Positions 1 through 10,129 are shown, numbered from the stretch's first letter. The stretch: DNA of 64,000 nt from Pseudomonas atagonensis (GCF_011369485.1 NZ_VXCA01000012.1:124001-188000), one strand, 5' to 3'. A program made the numbers and translations. The notes: generated by a model from the sequence alone, not told the origin.

Positions 1-1412
1 TCGCCGGCCTGCTGCCGCGCAACATTGAATTGCTGATCACCGTGTTCGCCACCTGGCGTATCGGCGCGGTGTATCAACCGCTGTTCACCGCGTTCGGCCC
101 CAAAGCCCTCGAACATCGCCTGAACAGTTCCGGCGCCAAAGTGGTGGTGACCGATGCGGTCAACCGGCCGAAACTCAGCGAAGTCGCCGACTGCCCGACG
201 CTGGTCACCGTCGGTGGCCCGAAAGGCCAGGGCATCGTCCGTGGCGATTTCAGTTTCTGGGCCGAGCTGCCTAACCATTCCAATGTCTGCGAACCCGTCA
301 TGCTGAGCGGCGAAGCCCCGTTCCTGCTGATGTTCACCTCGGGCACCACTGGCCCGTCGAAAGCGCTGTCGGTTCCACTCAAAGCCATCGTCGCGTTTCA
401 GAGCTACACCCGCGATGCGGTGGATCTGCGCCCGGAAGATGCGTTCTGGAACGTCGCCGATCCGGGCTGGGCCTACGGCATTTACTTTGGTGTAACCGGG
501 CCGTTGTCGATGGGCCATCCGATCACCTTTTACGATGGCCCGTTCACCCTCGAAAGCACCTGCCGGGTAATCAACAAATACGGGATCACCAACCTCACCG
601 GTTCGCCGACGGCGTATCGCCTGCTGATTGCCGGCGGGGATGAGTTCGCCAAGTCGATCAAGGGCAAGCTGCGTATCGTCAGCAGCGCCGGTGAGCCGCT
701 GAACCCGGAGGTGATCCGCTGGTTTGCCGACAACCTCGGCGTGCTCATTCACGATCACTACGGCCAGACCGAACTGGGCATGGTCCTGTGCAACCACCAC
801 GGCCTTGAACACCCGGTGCATGTCGGCGCTGCGGGTTTTGCTTCGCCGGGCCATCGCATCGTCGTGCTCGACGAGCAGAACAACGAACTCGGTGTCGGTC
901 AGCCCGGCATTCTTGCCATCGACCGTCCGCACTCGCCGATGTGCTGGTTCGCCGGTTATGAAGGAGCGCCAACCAAGGCCTTTGTCGGCGACTACTACCT
1001 GAGCGGCGACACGGTGGAGTGGAATCCGGACGGCAGCATCAGTTTCGTTGGCCGCAGCGATGACGTGATCACAACCTCTGGCTACCGCGTCGGCCCGTTC
1101 GACGTCGAGAGTGCTTTGATCGAACACCCGGCCGTGGTCGAAGCAGCGGTGGTCGGCAAACCCGATCCCGAGCGCACCGAACTGGTCAAAGCCTTTGTCG
1201 TGCTCAGCGCGCAATACCGTGCGGCGCCGGAATTGGCCGAAGAACTGCGCCAACACGTGCGCAAGCGTCTGGCCGCGCATTCATACCCGCGTGAAATCGA
1301 ATTTGTCAGCGAATTGCCCAAGACCCCGAGTGGCAAATTGCAGCGCTTTATCTTGCGCAACCAGGAAATCGCCAAGGCTCAAGAGGTCGCGGCGAAGAAC
1401 GTTTCAGCTTGA
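1..1412 (+). CDS. Acyl-CoA synthetase / AMP-binding ligase, 5' end missing
   Basis: The gene runs in from the left edge. The frame is already open at base 3 and reads [14 protein letters not shown], so the TTG at base 30 is internal and not the start. It belongs to the ANL (acetyl-CoA synthetase-like) family, which activates a carboxylic acid with ATP and transfers it to CoA. The ATP-binding P-loop motif ([13 protein letters not shown]), the YGQTE core motif, the SGDTVEW region and the C-terminal [10 protein letters not shown] motif with its catalytic Lys are all present. The N-terminal part, probably 50 to 100 residues, lies outside the window. It is followed after 16 bases by an SDR dehydrogenase and then a thiolase, which suggests activation of a short or branched acid for beta-oxidation. 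The exact substrate cannot be read from the sequence. Confidence 0.88.
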   Translation, partial: AGLLPRNIELLITVFATWRIGAVYQPLFTAFGPKALEHRLNSSGAKVVVTDAVNRPKLSEVADCPTLVTVGGPKGQGIVRGDFSFWAELPNHSNVCEPVMLSGEAPFLLMFTSGTTGPSKALSVPLKAIVAFQSYTRDAVDLRPEDAFWNVADPGWAYGIYFGVTGPLSMGHPITFYDGPFTLESTCRVINKYGITNLTGSPTAYRLLIAGGDEFAKSIKGKLRIVSSAGEPLNPEVIRWFADNLGVLIHDHYGQTELGMVLCNHHGLEHPVHVGAAGFASPGHRIVVLDEQNNELGVGQPGILAIDRPHSPMCWFAGYEGAPTKAFVGDYYLSGDTVEWNPDGSISFVGRSDDVITTSGYRVGPFDVESALIEHPAVVEAAVVGKPDPERTELVKAFVVLSAQYRAAPELAEELRQHVRKRLAAHSYPREIEFVSELPKTPSGKLQRFILRNQEIAKAQEVAAKNVSA

Positions 1413-1428
1413 ATCAGGAAGTACAGTC

Positions 1429-2190
1429 ATGCAGATCGAGAATAAGGTTTTTATCGTCACCGGCGGTGCGTCCGGCCTCGGTGCCGCCAGCGCCGAATTG
1501 CTGGTCAGTGCCGGCGCCAAAGTAATGCTGGTGGACATGAATGCTGAAGCCGTTGCCGCCCAGGCCCAGCGTTTGGGCGCTCAGAGTGTGGTGGCCGACA
1601 TCAGCAACGAAGCCGCCGCTGAAGCTGCCGTGCAGGCAACCGTGAAAGCCTTTGGCAGCCTCAACGGTCTGGTCAACTGCGCCGGCATCGTCCGTGGCGA
1701 GAAAATCCTCGGCAAGAACGGCCCGCATGCGCTGAGCAGTTTTGCGCAGGTGATCAACGTCAACCTGATCGGCAGCTTCAACATGCTGCGTCTGGCCGCT
1801 GCCGCCATCGCTGAGTCCGAGGCGAATGTCGACGGCGAGCGCGGCGTGATCATCAACACTGCCTCGGTGGCAGCGTTCGACGGCCAGATCGGTCAGGCAG
1901 CCTATTCGGCATCCAAGGGCGCCATCGCCAGCCTGACCCTGCCGGCCGCCCGCGAACTGGCGCGTTTCGGCATCCGCGTGATGACCATCGCCCCGGGCAT
2001 TTTCGAAACGCCGATGATGGCCGGCATGACCCCGGAAGTGCGCGACTCGCTTGCCGCTGGCGTACCTTTCCCGCCGCGTCTGGGCAAGCCTGCCGAGTAC
2101 GCCGCGCTGGTTCGGCATATCATCGAAAACAGCATGCTCAACGGCGAGGTGATCCGTCTCGACGGTGCCTTGCGCATGGCCGCCAAGTAA
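1429..2190 (+). CDS. SDR 3-hydroxyacyl-CoA dehydrogenase (HSD17B10-like)
   Basis: A 253-residue short-chain dehydrogenase. It has the NAD-binding TGGASGLG motif (residues 11-18), NCAG near residue 83 and the catalytic triad S146, Y159, K163 (YSASK). Length and the C-terminal sequence around GIFETPMM match type II 3-hydroxyacyl-CoA / 2-methyl-3-hydroxybutyryl-CoA dehydrogenases. It would oxidise a 3-hydroxyacyl-CoA to the 3-ketoacyl-CoA in the cytosol. The ATG at 1429 has an upstream CAGGAAG ribosome site. The same frame is open well into the ligase gene, but that longer form has no family support. It sits between the ligase and the thiolase, as expected for the isoleucine branch. Confidence 0.88.
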   Translation: MQIENKVFIVTGGASGLGAASAELLVSAGAKVMLVDMNAEAVAAQAQRLGAQSVVADISNEAAAEAAVQATVKAFGSLNGLVNCAGIVRGEKILGKNGPHALSSFAQVINVNLIGSFNMLRLAAAAIAESEANVDGERGVIINTASVAAFDGQIGQAAYSASKGAIASLTLPAARELARFGIRVMTIAPGIFETPMMAGMTPEVRDSLAAGVPFPPRLGKPAEYAALVRHIIENSMLNGEVIRLDGALRMAAK

Positions 2191-2202
2191 GGAGGACTTT
2201 TC

Positions 2203-3396
2203 ATGACTATTTCCAACGATCCGATTGTCATCGTCAGCGCCGTGCGCACCCCGATGGGTGGTTTTCATGGCGAACTGAAAAGTCTCACTGCGCCACAACT
2301 GGGAGCCGCTGCAATCAAGGCAGCAGTTGAACGTGCCGGTGTGGCCGTCGATGCGGTCGATGAAGTGCTGTTCGGCTGCGTGCTGCCGGCCGGCCTCGGA
2401 CAGGCGCCTGCGCGTCAGGCTGCACTGGGCGCCGGGCTGGATAAATCGACCCGCTGCACCACCGTCAACAAGATGTGCGGCTCGGGCATGGAGACCACCA
2501 TTCTCGCCCACGACATGCTGATTGCCGGCAGCGCTGACGTGGTCATCGCCGGCGGCATGGAAAGCATGTCCAACTCACCGTACTTGCTGGATCGTGCCCG
2601 CGCCGGTTATCGCATGGGCCATGGCCGGGTGCTCGATTCGATGTTCCTCGACGGCCTCGAAGACGCCTACGACAAGGGTCGCCTGATGGGCACCTTCGCC
2701 GAGGACTGCGCCGAAACCAATGATTTCAGCCGCGAGGCTCAGGACGCGTTTGCCATCGCTTCGACCACCCGCGCGCAGCAGGCGATCAAGGACGGCAGTT
2801 TCAAGGACGAAATCGTCCCGTTGACCGTGACGGTCGGCAAAGAGCAGGTGCTGATCAGCAACGACGAGCAGCCACCGAAAGCCAAACTGGACAAGATCGC
2901 TTCGCTGAAACCGGCGTTCCGCGAAGGCGGCACGGTGACGGCGGCCAACTCCAGTTCGATTTCCGACGGCGCGGCGGCATTGGTGTTGATGCGTCAGTCG
3001 CAGGCACAGAAGCAGGGGCTGAAACCGCTGGCAGTGATTCACGGCCACTCTGCCTTCGCTGACACCCCGGGCCTGTTCCCGGTGGCACCGATTGGCGCGA
3101 TCAAGAAGCTGATGAAGAAAACCGGCTGGTCGCTGGGCGACGTTGACCTGTTCGAAGTCAACGAAGCCTTCGCCGTGGTCGGCATGGCGGCGATGACCCA
3201 CCTGGAAATCCCCCACGACAAGCTGAACATCCATGGCGGCGCCTGCGCCCTGGGTCATCCGATTGGTGCCTCAGGTGCGCGGATTCTGGTGACCTTGCTC
3301 TCGGCTCTGCGCCAGAAAGGCCTGAAACGCGGCGTCGCGGCGATCTGCATCGGCGGCGGCGAAGCCACGGCGATGGCCGTGGAATGCGTTTACTAA
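2203..3396 (+). CDS. Acetyl-CoA acetyltransferase / thiolase
   Basis: A 397-residue thiolase of normal length. The acylated cysteine lies in NKMCGSGME (C92), the catalytic His in CALGHPIGASGAR (H352), and the second Cys in the C-terminal CIGGGEA motif (C382). It cleaves 3-ketoacyl-CoA with CoA; in the isoleucine route the products would be acetyl-CoA and propionyl-CoA. A strong AAGGAGG ribosome site precedes the start, 12 bases after the SDR stop, so both are probably on one mRNA. A biosynthetic role in acetoacetyl-CoA synthesis is possible, but the neighbours favour degradation. Confidence 0.9.
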   Translation: MTISNDPIVIVSAVRTPMGGFHGELKSLTAPQLGAAAIKAAVERAGVAVDAVDEVLFGCVLPAGLGQAPARQAALGAGLDKSTRCTTVNKMCGSGMETTILAHDMLIAGSADVVIAGGMESMSNSPYLLDRARAGYRMGHGRVLDSMFLDGLEDAYDKGRLMGTFAEDCAETNDFSREAQDAFAIASTTRAQQAIKDGSFKDEIVPLTVTVGKEQVLISNDEQPPKAKLDKIASLKPAFREGGTVTAANSSSISDGAAALVLMRQSQAQKQGLKPLAVIHGHSAFADTPGLFPVAPIGAIKKLMKKTGWSLGDVDLFEVNEAFAVVGMAAMTHLEIPHDKLNIHGGACALGHPIGASGARILVTLLSALRQKGLKRGVAAICIGGGEATAMAVECVY

Positions 3397-3411
3397 ACAC
3401 GCTCTGATCCC

Positions 3412-3500
3412 TGTGGGAGGGGGCTTGCTCCCGAAAGCGGTGTGTCATTCAGACGTGATGTGACTGACCTGGCCTCTTCGGGAGCAAGCCCCCTCCCACA
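3412..3500. repeat. REP inverted pair (REPIN) between thiolase and acyl-CoA dehydrogenase
   Basis: Two inverted copies of a REP unit flank a short spacer: TGTGGGAGGGGGCTTGCTCC on the left and its complement on the right, ending CCCCCTCCCACA. The arms can fold into a long hairpin. The same unit occurs at 10224, 10354, 35998 and 36230. It lies in the only sizeable gap of the + strand catabolic cluster and may affect mRNA stability between the thiolase and the downstream pair. Confidence 0.9.
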
Positions 3501-3538
3501 AGTGAAAGATGCGGTGCGATTTAAATTAAGGATTCACC

Positions 3539-4666
3539 ATGATTCCCAACGAAGACCAAACCCAGATCCGCGACATGGCCCGGCAGTTTGCCGAGGAACG
3601 GCTGAAACCGTTCGCCGCCGAGTGGGATCGCGAACATCGCTTCCCGAAAGAAGCCATCGGCGAAATGGCCGAACTGGGCTTCTTCGGCATGCTCGTGCCG
3701 GAGCAGTGGGGCGGTTGCGATACCGGTTACCTGGCCTACGCCATGGCCCTGGAAGAAATCGCCGCCGGCGACGGTGCCTGCTCGACGATCATGAGCGTGC
3801 ACAACTCGGTCGGTTGCGTGCCGATCCTCAAGTTCGGCAACGACGACCAGCGTGAGCGCTTCCTCAAGCCGCTGGCCAGTGGCGTGATGCTCGGCGCGTT
3901 TGCCCTGACCGAACCGCAGGCCGGTTCCGATGCCAGCAGCCTGAAAACCCGCGCCCGGCTAGAAGGCGATCACTACGTGCTGAACGGCTGCAAACAGTTC
4001 ATCACTTCCGGGCGGAACGCCGGGGTCGTGATTGTGTTTGCGGTGACCGACCCGAGTGCCGGCAAGCGCGGCATCACTGCGTTTATCGTGCCGACCGACT
4101 CGCCGGGCTACAAAGTCGCTCGCGTCGAGGACAAACTCGGCCAGCACGCCTCGGACACCTGCCAGATTCTGTTCGAAGACGTGAAAGTGCCGGTGGCCAA
4201 CCGTTTGGGCGAGGAGGGCGAGGGTTACAAGATCGCCCTGGCCAACCTTGAAGGCGGCCGTGTCGGCATCGCATCGCAATCGGTGGGCATGGCCCGTGCC
4301 GCGTTCGAAGCGGCCCGTGATTACGCCCGTGAGCGCGACACTTTTGGCAAGCCGATCATCGAGCACCAGGCCGTGGCGTTCCGCCTCGCTGACATGGCCA
4401 CGCAAATCGCCGTCGCCCGGCAAATGGTGCATTACGCAGCAGCCCTGCGCGACAGCGGTCAGCCAGCGCTGGTCGAAGCATCGATGGCCAAACTGTTCGC
4501 TTCGGAAATGGCCGAAAAGGTCTGCTCAATGGCGTTGCAAACCCTCGGCGGTTACGGTTACCTCAACGACTTCCCGCTGGAGCGCATCTATCGCGACGTG
4601 CGCGTTTGCCAGATTTACGAAGGCACCAGCGACATCCAGCGCATGGTCATCTCGCGCAATCTTTGA
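3539..4666 (+). CDS. Acyl-CoA dehydrogenase
   Basis: A 375-residue FAD acyl-CoA dehydrogenase of standard length. It carries the family signature [10 protein letters not shown] and the C-terminal [10 protein letters not shown], whose Glu (E361) is the expected catalytic base of short-chain and short/branched-chain members. It introduces the alpha-beta double bond and passes electrons to ETF. The enoyl-CoA hydratase follows after 16 bases. With the SDR and thiolase upstream this gives a full beta-oxidation spiral, and 2-methylbutyryl-CoA is a reasonable but unproven substrate. Confidence 0.9.
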   Translation: MIPNEDQTQIRDMARQFAEERLKPFAAEWDREHRFPKEAIGEMAELGFFGMLVPEQWGGCDTGYLAYAMALEEIAAGDGACSTIMSVHNSVGCVPILKFGNDDQRERFLKPLASGVMLGAFALTEPQAGSDASSLKTRARLEGDHYVLNGCKQFITSGRNAGVVIVFAVTDPSAGKRGITAFIVPTDSPGYKVARVEDKLGQHASDTCQILFEDVKVPVANRLGEEGEGYKIALANLEGGRVGIASQSVGMARAAFEAARDYARERDTFGKPIIEHQAVAFRLADMATQIAVARQMVHYAAALRDSGQPALVEASMAKLFASEMAEKVCSMALQTLGGYGYLNDFPLERIYRDVRVCQIYEGTSDIQRMVISRNL

Positions 4667-4682
4667 GAAGGAATTTGAATTC

Positions 4683-5456
4683 ATGACTTACGAAACCATT
4701 CTGCTGGAAACCCATGGCCGTGTTGGCCTGATCACCCTGAACCGGCCGCAGGCGCTGAACGCCCTGAACGCGCAACTGGTCAGCGAAGTGAACCACGCCC
4801 TCGATGGCCTGGAAGCCGATGCGAATATCGGCTGCATCGTCCTCACCGGCTCGAAAAAAGCCTTCGCCGCCGGGGCCGACATCAAAGAGATGGCCGAGCT
4901 GACCTATCCGCAGATCTATATGGACGATCTGTTCAGCGACAGTGACCGCGTGGCCAATCGCCGCAAGCCGATCATTGCGGCGGTTAACGGTTTCGCCCTC
5001 GGTGGTGGCTGTGAGCTGGCACTGATGTGTGACTTCATTCTGGCCGGTGACAACGCCAAGTTCGGTCAGCCGGAAATCAACCTCGGTGTGCTGCCGGGCA
5101 TGGGCGGTACCCAGCGCCTGACTCGCGCCGTGGGCAAGGCCAAAGCCATGGAAATGTGCCTGAGCGGGCGCATGATCGATGCGGTGGAAGCCGAGCGTTG
5201 CGGCATCGTTGCGCGCATCGTGCCGAGTGATGAGTTGCTGGAAGAAGCGCTGAAGGTGGCGGCGGTGATCGCCGGCAAATCACTGCCGATTGCGATGATG
5301 ATCAAGGAAAGCGTCAACCGTGCCTTCGAAGTGAATCTGACTGAAGGCGTGCGCTTCGAGCGCCGGGTGTTCCATGCGGCGTTTGCCACGCAGGATCAGA
5401 AGGAAGGGATGGCGGCGTTTGTGGCCAAGCGGACACCTGAGTTTCAGGGCAAATAA
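4683..5456 (+). CDS. Enoyl-CoA hydratase
   Basis: A 257-residue crotonase-family hydratase. The oxyanion-hole region ([11 protein letters not shown]) and both catalytic glutamates, E111 ([11 protein letters not shown]) and E131 ([15 protein letters not shown]), are present, which points to a true hydratase and not a hydrolase. It adds water to the trans-2-enoyl-CoA made by the preceding dehydrogenase. The start at ATG 4683 has an AGAAGGAA ribosome site. The frame is open far upstream inside the dehydrogenase, but that part only shadows the other gene. Confidence 0.9.
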   Translation: MTYETILLETHGRVGLITLNRPQALNALNAQLVSEVNHALDGLEADANIGCIVLTGSKKAFAAGADIKEMAELTYPQIYMDDLFSDSDRVANRRKPIIAAVNGFALGGGCELALMCDFILAGDNAKFGQPEINLGVLPGMGGTQRLTRAVGKAKAMEMCLSGRMIDAVEAERCGIVARIVPSDELLEEALKVAAVIAGKSLPIAMMIKESVNRAFEVNLTEGVRFERRVFHAAFATQDQKEGMAAFVAKRTPEFQGK

Positions 5457-5466
5457 AGCTGAAGAG

Positions 5467-5643
5467 CCCCTCACCCTAACCCTCTCCCGGAGGGAGAGGG
5501 GACTGATCGAGGGATGCTTGAGAGATACGCCGACCTAAAAGAGTTTTACCGAATCCATAATCGACTCGATCTTTCAGGTCGATGTATGACGCCAGACACC
5601 TCGGTCGGCCCCCTCTCCCTCTGGGAGAGGGCTGGGGTGAGGG
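5467..5643. repeat. Second REP family, inverted pair, in convergent gap
   Basis: Two imperfect palindromes of another pseudomonad repeat type: one at about 5467-5502 (CCCTCACCCTAACCCTCTCC then GGAGGGAGAGGGGAC) and its inverted partner at about 5607-5643 (CCCTCTCCCTCTGGGAGAGG then GCTGGGGTGAGGG). They sit between the convergent hydratase and the - strand acyl-CoA dehydrogenase, where they could act as a bidirectional barrier to transcription. The roughly 100 bases between them hold no recognisable gene. Confidence 0.8.
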
Positions 5644-5659
5644 AAAGGGGCCGACACCA

Positions 5660-6811
5660 TTACAACTGATAGTTCTTCAGCTCGCGAGCAATCACCATCC
5701 GCTGTATCTCGCTCGACCCTTCATAAATCTGCGTAATCCGCGCATCGCGGTAGTACTTCTCGACCGGATAATCTTCCAGATACCCATACCCGCCGTGAAT
5801 CTGAATCGCCGACGAACACACCTTCTCGGCCATTTCCGACGCAAACAGTTTGGCCTGCGAAGCCTCCGACAGGCACGGCTTGCCCGCCGTGCGCAGCCGC
5901 GCCGCGTGCAAAATCATCAAACGTGCCGCGTTCAGTTGCATGTGCATGTCGGCCAGCAGGTTGGCGATGCTCTGGTGTTCGTTGATGGGTTTGCCGAACT
6001 GGATGCGGTCGCGCGAATACGCCAGCGCCGCTTCAAACGCCGCACGGGCGATACCCAATGCTTGCGCGGCGATACCGATACGTCCGCCTTCAAGGTTGGA
6101 CAGGGCAATCGCCAGACCCTTGCCGCGCTCGCCGAGCAGATTGGCTTCGGGAATGCTGCAGTTGTTCAGCGTCACCGCACAGGTATCAGAAGCGCGGATG
6201 CCCATCTTGTGTTCGGTACGGTCGACGATGAAACCCGCCGTATCGGTCGGTACCAGAAACGCCGAAATACCCTTCTTGCCCAGATCCGGATCGGTCACCG
6301 CAAACACGATTGCCAGTTTCGCTCGTTTGCCGTTACTGACGAATTGCTTGGCGCCGTTGATCACCCATTGCCCGTCGCGCAGTTCGGCGCGGGTGCGCAG
6401 GTTGTGGGCTTCGGAGCCGGCCTGCGGTTCGGTCAGGCAGAAGCAGCCGATGGTTTGCCCGCTGGCCAGATCCGCCAGCCAAGTCTGCTTCTGTTCTTCG
6501 CTGCCGTAGTTGAGCACCGGGCCGCAGCCGACCGAGTTGTGGATGCTCATGAACGCGCCGGTGGCGCCGTCGCCGGCAGAAATTTCTTCAACCGCCAGGG
6601 CATACGCCACGTAGTCGACGTACGTGCCGCCCCATTCTTCCGGCACGACCATGCCGAGCAGGCCCAGCTCGCCCATCTTCGCCACCAAAGCGTCATCGAT
6701 CCAGCCGGCCTTTTCCCAGGCCTGTGCATGGGGCGCGATTTCGCCACGGGCAAAGTCCCGGGCCATGTCGCGGATCATCACTTGCTCTTCAGTCAGTTCG
6801 AGATCGTGCAT
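5660..6811 (-). CDS. Acyl-CoA dehydrogenase (isobutyryl-CoA dehydrogenase-like)
   Basis: A 383-residue acyl-CoA dehydrogenase, a paralogue of the one at 3539 but clearly diverged. It has [14 protein letters not shown] and the C-terminal [10 protein letters not shown] with the presumed catalytic Glu E364. It follows the 3-hydroxyisobutyryl-CoA hydrolase gene by 3 bases, so the two are translated together. That pairing is why isobutyryl-CoA, the valine intermediate, is the favoured substrate. The start is ATG at 6811, preceded by GGGAG. Confidence 0.88.
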   Translation of the reverse strand: MHDLELTEEQVMIRDMARDFARGEIAPHAQAWEKAGWIDDALVAKMGELGLLGMVVPEEWGGTYVDYVAYALAVEEISAGDGATGAFMSIHNSVGCGPVLNYGSEEQKQTWLADLASGQTIGCFCLTEPQAGSEAHNLRTRAELRDGQWVINGAKQFVSNGKRAKLAIVFAVTDPDLGKKGISAFLVPTDTAGFIVDRTEHKMGIRASDTCAVTLNNCSIPEANLLGERGKGLAIALSNLEGGRIGIAAQALGIARAAFEAALAYSRDRIQFGKPINEHQSIANLLADMHMQLNAARLMILHAARLRTAGKPCLSEASQAKLFASEMAEKVCSSAIQIHGGYGYLEDYPVEKYYRDARITQIYEGSSEIQRMVIARELKNYQL

Positions 6812-6814
6812 GGC

Positions 6815-7921
6815 TCAGCTCCCGCTCTCATCAAAACCGTGGAAGAAACTCGCGACGTGTGCCGCGTCCAGCGCGGCGAGAGTCGGCGGATTCCAGCGAG
6901 GTGTCTTGTCTTTGTCGATCAGCAGGGCGCGTACGCCTTCGATCAGGTCGCCGCGTTCGAACCACTGGCGATCCAGATGCAGCTCAAGGGCGAAGCAGTT
7001 TTCCAGGCTCAGGTGACGGCCGCGACGGAGCATTTCCAGGGTTACAGCCATGGCCAGCGGTGAACGGCTTTCCAGCAGATCAGCCGTGGTGGTCGCCCAT
7101 TCATGGCTGTCGGCAACGGTCACCGCGCGCAGTTGCTCTACCATGCTCGGCACATCCGGCAGGGCGAAGAAATGGTCGATGGCCGGGCGCAAGGCCTCAA
7201 GCGGTGCATCGGGCAGGGTTTGCACGGCGTGTTTGGCCAGCAGGTTTTGCAGCGCCTTGAGCGGCGAGTCTTGCCATTCCATCTGATCGAGTTTTTCGTC
7301 GAGCAGCGCCAGTTGGCTGCTGTCCAGATACCAATCGGCGAGGCCGCAATACAGCGCATCGGCAGCACGAATCTGTACGCCGCTGACTCCCAGATAAATC
7401 CCCAGCTCACCGGGAATACGCGGCAAGAAGTAGCTGCCACCGACATCGGGGAAATAACCGATGGCCACTTCCGGCATTGCCAGTCGGCTCTTCTCGGTGA
7501 CCACGCGCAGATCCGCGCCTTGCACCAGGCCCATGCCGCCGCCGAGGACAAAACCGTCCATCAACGCCAGCACCGGTTTGCGGTAATGATGAATCGTCAG
7601 GTCGAGGGCGTATTCCTCGACGAAGAAATCTTCGTGCAGCGTGTCGCCGCTTTTGAAACTGTCGTACAGGGAACGAATGTCGCCACCGGCGCAGAAGGCT
7701 TTTTCACCGGCACCACGCAGGACGATGGCGTGGACATTGGCATCGCTCGCCCAGGCGTCGAGCTGCTGTTGCAGCAGGCGCACCATGTCGAGGGTGATGG
7801 CGTTGAGGCCGGCGGGGCGGTTGAGGGTAAGGTGACCAATGTGGTTGCGAACCTCGGCCAGCACTTCGTGTTGCGTGGCATCCATGGACACAGTCCGCGG
7901 GGATGAAGCCTGAGCAGTCAT
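6815..7921 (-). CDS. 3-hydroxyisobutyryl-CoA hydrolase (crotonase family)
   Basis: A 368-residue enoyl-CoA hydratase/isomerase-fold protein. At this length, with the motifs CAGGDIRSLY, GGGMGLVQGADLRVV and MPEVAIGYFPDVGGSYFL, it fits 3-hydroxyisobutyryl-CoA hydrolases and is too long for a simple hydratase. The reaction hydrolyses 3-hydroxyisobutyryl-CoA in valine breakdown. ATG 7921 is preferred because GGGAG lies 7 bases upstream. A later ATG at 7885 lacks a ribosome site, and a GTG sits just upstream at 7924. It is the first gene of a two-gene unit with the acyl-CoA dehydrogenase. Confidence 0.85.
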   Translation of the reverse strand: MTAQASSPRTVSMDATQHEVLAEVRNHIGHLTLNRPAGLNAITLDMVRLLQQQLDAWASDANVHAIVLRGAGEKAFCAGGDIRSLYDSFKSGDTLHEDFFVEEYALDLTIHHYRKPVLALMDGFVLGGGMGLVQGADLRVVTEKSRLAMPEVAIGYFPDVGGSYFLPRIPGELGIYLGVSGVQIRAADALYCGLADWYLDSSQLALLDEKLDQMEWQDSPLKALQNLLAKHAVQTLPDAPLEALRPAIDHFFALPDVPSMVEQLRAVTVADSHEWATTTADLLESRSPLAMAVTLEMLRRGRHLSLENCFALELHLDRQWFERGDLIEGVRALLIDKDKTPRWNPPTLAALDAAHVASFFHGFDESGS

Positions 7922-8063
7922 CACTAACTCCCTGCTTTTATTGTCTTTATTCGAGAAGCTCGCGCGCGAGCGTTAGCGGATCGTAACAGTGCAAATTTGC
8001 CGTGTACAACGGGGATATGTGCAGGGGCTTTCTGCGTTTTTACCTTGGGTTCAAGTTCGCCTT

Positions 8064-8093
8064 TGTGGTGAGGGAGCTTGCTCCCTCGCCACA
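8064..8093. repeat. Single REP-like palindrome
   Basis: An almost perfect palindrome in which TGTGG and GAGGGAG pair with CTCCCTC and CCACA around a CTTG loop. It is a shorter variant of the GGGAGGGGGCTTGCTCCC unit found elsewhere in the window. It lies just beyond the 3' end of the HPP protein gene and may serve as its terminator or mRNA 3' protector. The rest of the gap 7922-8106 shows nothing else. Confidence 0.75.
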
Positions 8094-8106
8094 GGGATCT
8101 AACCCG

Positions 8107-8796
8107 TTAACGCGTGAAAACTTCACCGACGCTGCGACGTTTGGCGTGCGTTTCACTGGCATGGATCAGTTGCTCAAGATCCTCAGGGGTGATGTCGATG
8201 AATGCCTCCATGTCCGCCAGCGCCAGTTTCAGGTCTTCAGCGGTGATCGCCTGCCTGTCGACCGGTGCCACGGCGGGTGCCGGTTCTGCCGGGCGTTTCG
8301 GATAGCGCATCCGCGTCAGGTTGTTGTAGGCCAAGGCGCTGAGCAGCATGCACGCGGCGCCGAGCATCACTGGTTCCATGGCTTTCCAGTCCATGGCGAT
8401 GGTCGCGGGATCGGCCAGCACCAACGTCAACGCCAGCGCACCCGCCGGCGGATGCAGGCAACGCAGCCAGCACATCAGCAGCAACGCCATGCCCGCCGCC
8501 AGGCAAGCGCTGCCCAAGGTTCGGCCGAGCACGTGGGCCACCAGCAACGCCACGACGCCGGCACACAAGTAGCCGCCCAGAATCGACCACGGCTGGGCCA
8601 GCGCACCGGACGACACGGCAAACAGCAACACCGCCGAAGCACCCAACGGGCCGATCAGGTGATACGCCACTTCATGACCGAACACCTGCGCGCACACCCA
8701 CACGCTGAACAGCGTGCCCAAGGCTATGCCGATGGCGGCGCGGCTCCATTCAGTGGGGCGGGTGTTGATGGCGGCGGGTAACCAGCGAGCGAACAT
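8107..8796 (-). CDS. HPP family membrane protein
   Basis: A 229-residue protein with four or more hydrophobic segments in its first 160 residues and the HPP signature in CLHPPAGALALTLVL. The hydrophilic C-terminal tail of about 60 residues (SAEDLKLALADMEAFIDITPEDLEQ-like) is rich in acidic residues. HPP proteins are integral membrane proteins; some have been linked to nitrite transport, but the function here is unknown. ATG 8796 has ACAGGATCC upstream and starts just before the first membrane segment. A longer reading from 8988 would overlap the 3' end of the neighbouring MFS gene and the terminator at 8826-8860. Confidence 0.8.
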   Translation of the reverse strand: MFARWLPAAINTRPTEWSRAAIGIALGTLFSVWVCAQVFGHEVAYHLIGPLGASAVLLFAVSSGALAQPWSILGGYLCAGVVALLVAHVLGRTLGSACLAAGMALLLMCWLRCLHPPAGALALTLVLADPATIAMDWKAMEPVMLGAACMLLSALAYNNLTRMRYPKRPAEPAPAVAPVDRQAITAEDLKLALADMEAFIDITPEDLEQLIHASETHAKRRSVGEVFTR

Positions 8797-8825
8797 GTAA
8801 AACGGATCCTGTAAAAATGGCGGGC

Positions 8826-8860
8826 AAAAAAAAGGACTTGTCCGGCAATCCGGAAAGCCC
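8826..8860 (-). terminator. Rho-independent terminator after the MFS gene
   Basis: On the - strand, GGGCTTTCCGG and CCGGACAAGTCC form an 11-bp stem with one bulge around an ATTG loop, followed at once by eight Ts. It lies about 90 bases downstream of the MFS stop codon and 30 bases upstream of the HPP start, so it should separate the two transcripts. Confidence 0.8.
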
Positions 8861-8950
8861 TCGAAGTGTTCCAACATTGGGGGAGGAACGTGAACAGTGT
8901 GCCGATCTATCTCGATGCTGACAAATTCATATAAATGCAGTTTGAGTGCA

Positions 8951-10129
8951 TTACTGTTGAATTGAAGCGACGCGCCGCCCACTGACAAAACACAAATACC
9001 CGCCCAATGCCGCCAGCGCGCTCAACGCATAGAACATGCTCGGCGCCGGCGTGTGCATCAGCAGAAACCCGCACATCACCGGACTCGCCGCACCGCCGAG
9101 CGCCGCCAGGTTCTGCGCGCCGTAGTAGCTGCCGCGCAATGCCTCCGGGGCCAGTGTGTCAACGAAGAGGAAGTCCGCCGGGTAAATGATCATCTCGCCC
9201 AAGGTGAAGAGGAACATCGCCACGCACCAGCCAACCAGGCTGTCGGCCAGGCTGAAGCCGATCAGCCCGACGATGAACAACGCTGTGCCACCGGCAATCC
9301 AGTGGCGCAGGTGTTCACGCTTGAGGAAACGGCCGATCTGGTATTGCAACAGGATCACCGTGATCGCGTTGCAGGCGAGCAGGGCGGCCATGGTGTCCAG
9401 CGTCTGTTGCTGAGTGTGGGTCACCAGCAGATATTGCGAGAGGTACAACGTGAAGCGCCCGTGGACCAACGTGCTGAGCAGGCAACCGAGGGTAAACAGG
9501 ATCATCGTGCGGTCATTCTTGAGGATGATCAGCGTATTCAAAAAGCTTTGTGGCTGGCCGACCGGCGAGATCGGGCTGGCCTCTCTGGCGGCGCCGAGCA
9601 GCAGAAAAATACTCCCAATGGCAATGGCGCCGGCAACGATGAAGGGCGCGGAGGGCTGGATGCCGGCAATCACCACGCCGATCATCGGGCCGACCGCGTA
9701 GCCGATATTGGTCAGCGTGTAATTCAGCGAGAACGCCTTGACCCGCTGGCCGACCGGCAGGTTCTCACTGAGGATCGCCTTGGAGCAGATCAGGAACAGC
9801 GCCGAGGCGGTTTCGCTGACGATCAGTACCAGCGTGACCAGATAGAGGTTCTGCGCGAAGGTCAGCAGCATCAGGCCGATGCCGCTGGAGAGCATCGTCA
9901 CAATCAGCAACTGGCGCTTGTCCAGTTTGTCGATGATGTAGCCGCCGTACAGCGACAGCAGCGTCGCGCTGAACACCGCGATGCCGAGCAGCAGGCCGAC
10001 ATCTTGCGGGTTGAGGCCGAGTTTGTTGCTGAGAAACAGGGTCAGCAGCGGACTGATCAAGGCACGACTGACAACGACGGTCAGCGAGCTGATCATCAGT
10101 CGGCGAATGAAGCGCGAGTAGGTGGCCAC
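8951..10129 (-). CDS. MFS transporter
   Basis: A 392-residue major facilitator with about twelve hydrophobic segments and the loop 2-3 motif GGYIIDKLDKRQ characteristic of the superfamily. The layout resembles the drug-efflux-type MFS proteins MdtH/YdeE, but the substrate cannot be told from sequence. The start is taken as GTG 10129, the most upstream possible start after an in-frame stop. Its AAGGA site is rather distant (13 bases). An ATG at 10096 would also preserve most of the first membrane helix. The gene is monocistronic, with a terminator after it and REP repeats in front. Confidence 0.8.
   Translation of the reverse strand: MATYSRFIRRLMISSLTVVVSRALISPLLTLFLSNKLGLNPQDVGLLLGIAVFSATLLSLYGGYIIDKLDKRQLLIVTMLSSGIGLMLLTFAQNLYLVTLVLIVSETASALFLICSKAILSENLPVGQRVKAFSLNYTLTNIGYAVGPMIGVVIAGIQPSAPFIVAGAIAIGSIFLLLGAAREASPISPVGQPQSFLNTLIILKNDRTMILFTLGCLLSTLVHGRFTLYLSQYLLVTHTQQQTLDTMAALLACNAITVILLQYQIGRFLKREHLRHWIAGGTALFIVGLIGFSLADSLVGWCVAMFLFTLGEMIIYPADFLFVDTLAPEALRGSYYGAQNLAALGGAASPVMCGFLLMHTPAPSMFYALSALAALGGYLCFVSGRRVASIQQ

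Noticed and set aside
5582..7063. A long + strand frame of 493 codons
   Set aside because: It is antisense to the acyl-CoA dehydrogenase and hydrolase genes. Its translation is rich in Arg, His and Gln with no domain, as expected for a mirror frame in GC-rich DNA.
8797..8988. N-terminal extension of the HPP protein
   Set aside because: It would run through a strong terminator and into the MFS gene; the ATG at 8796 has its own ribosome site.
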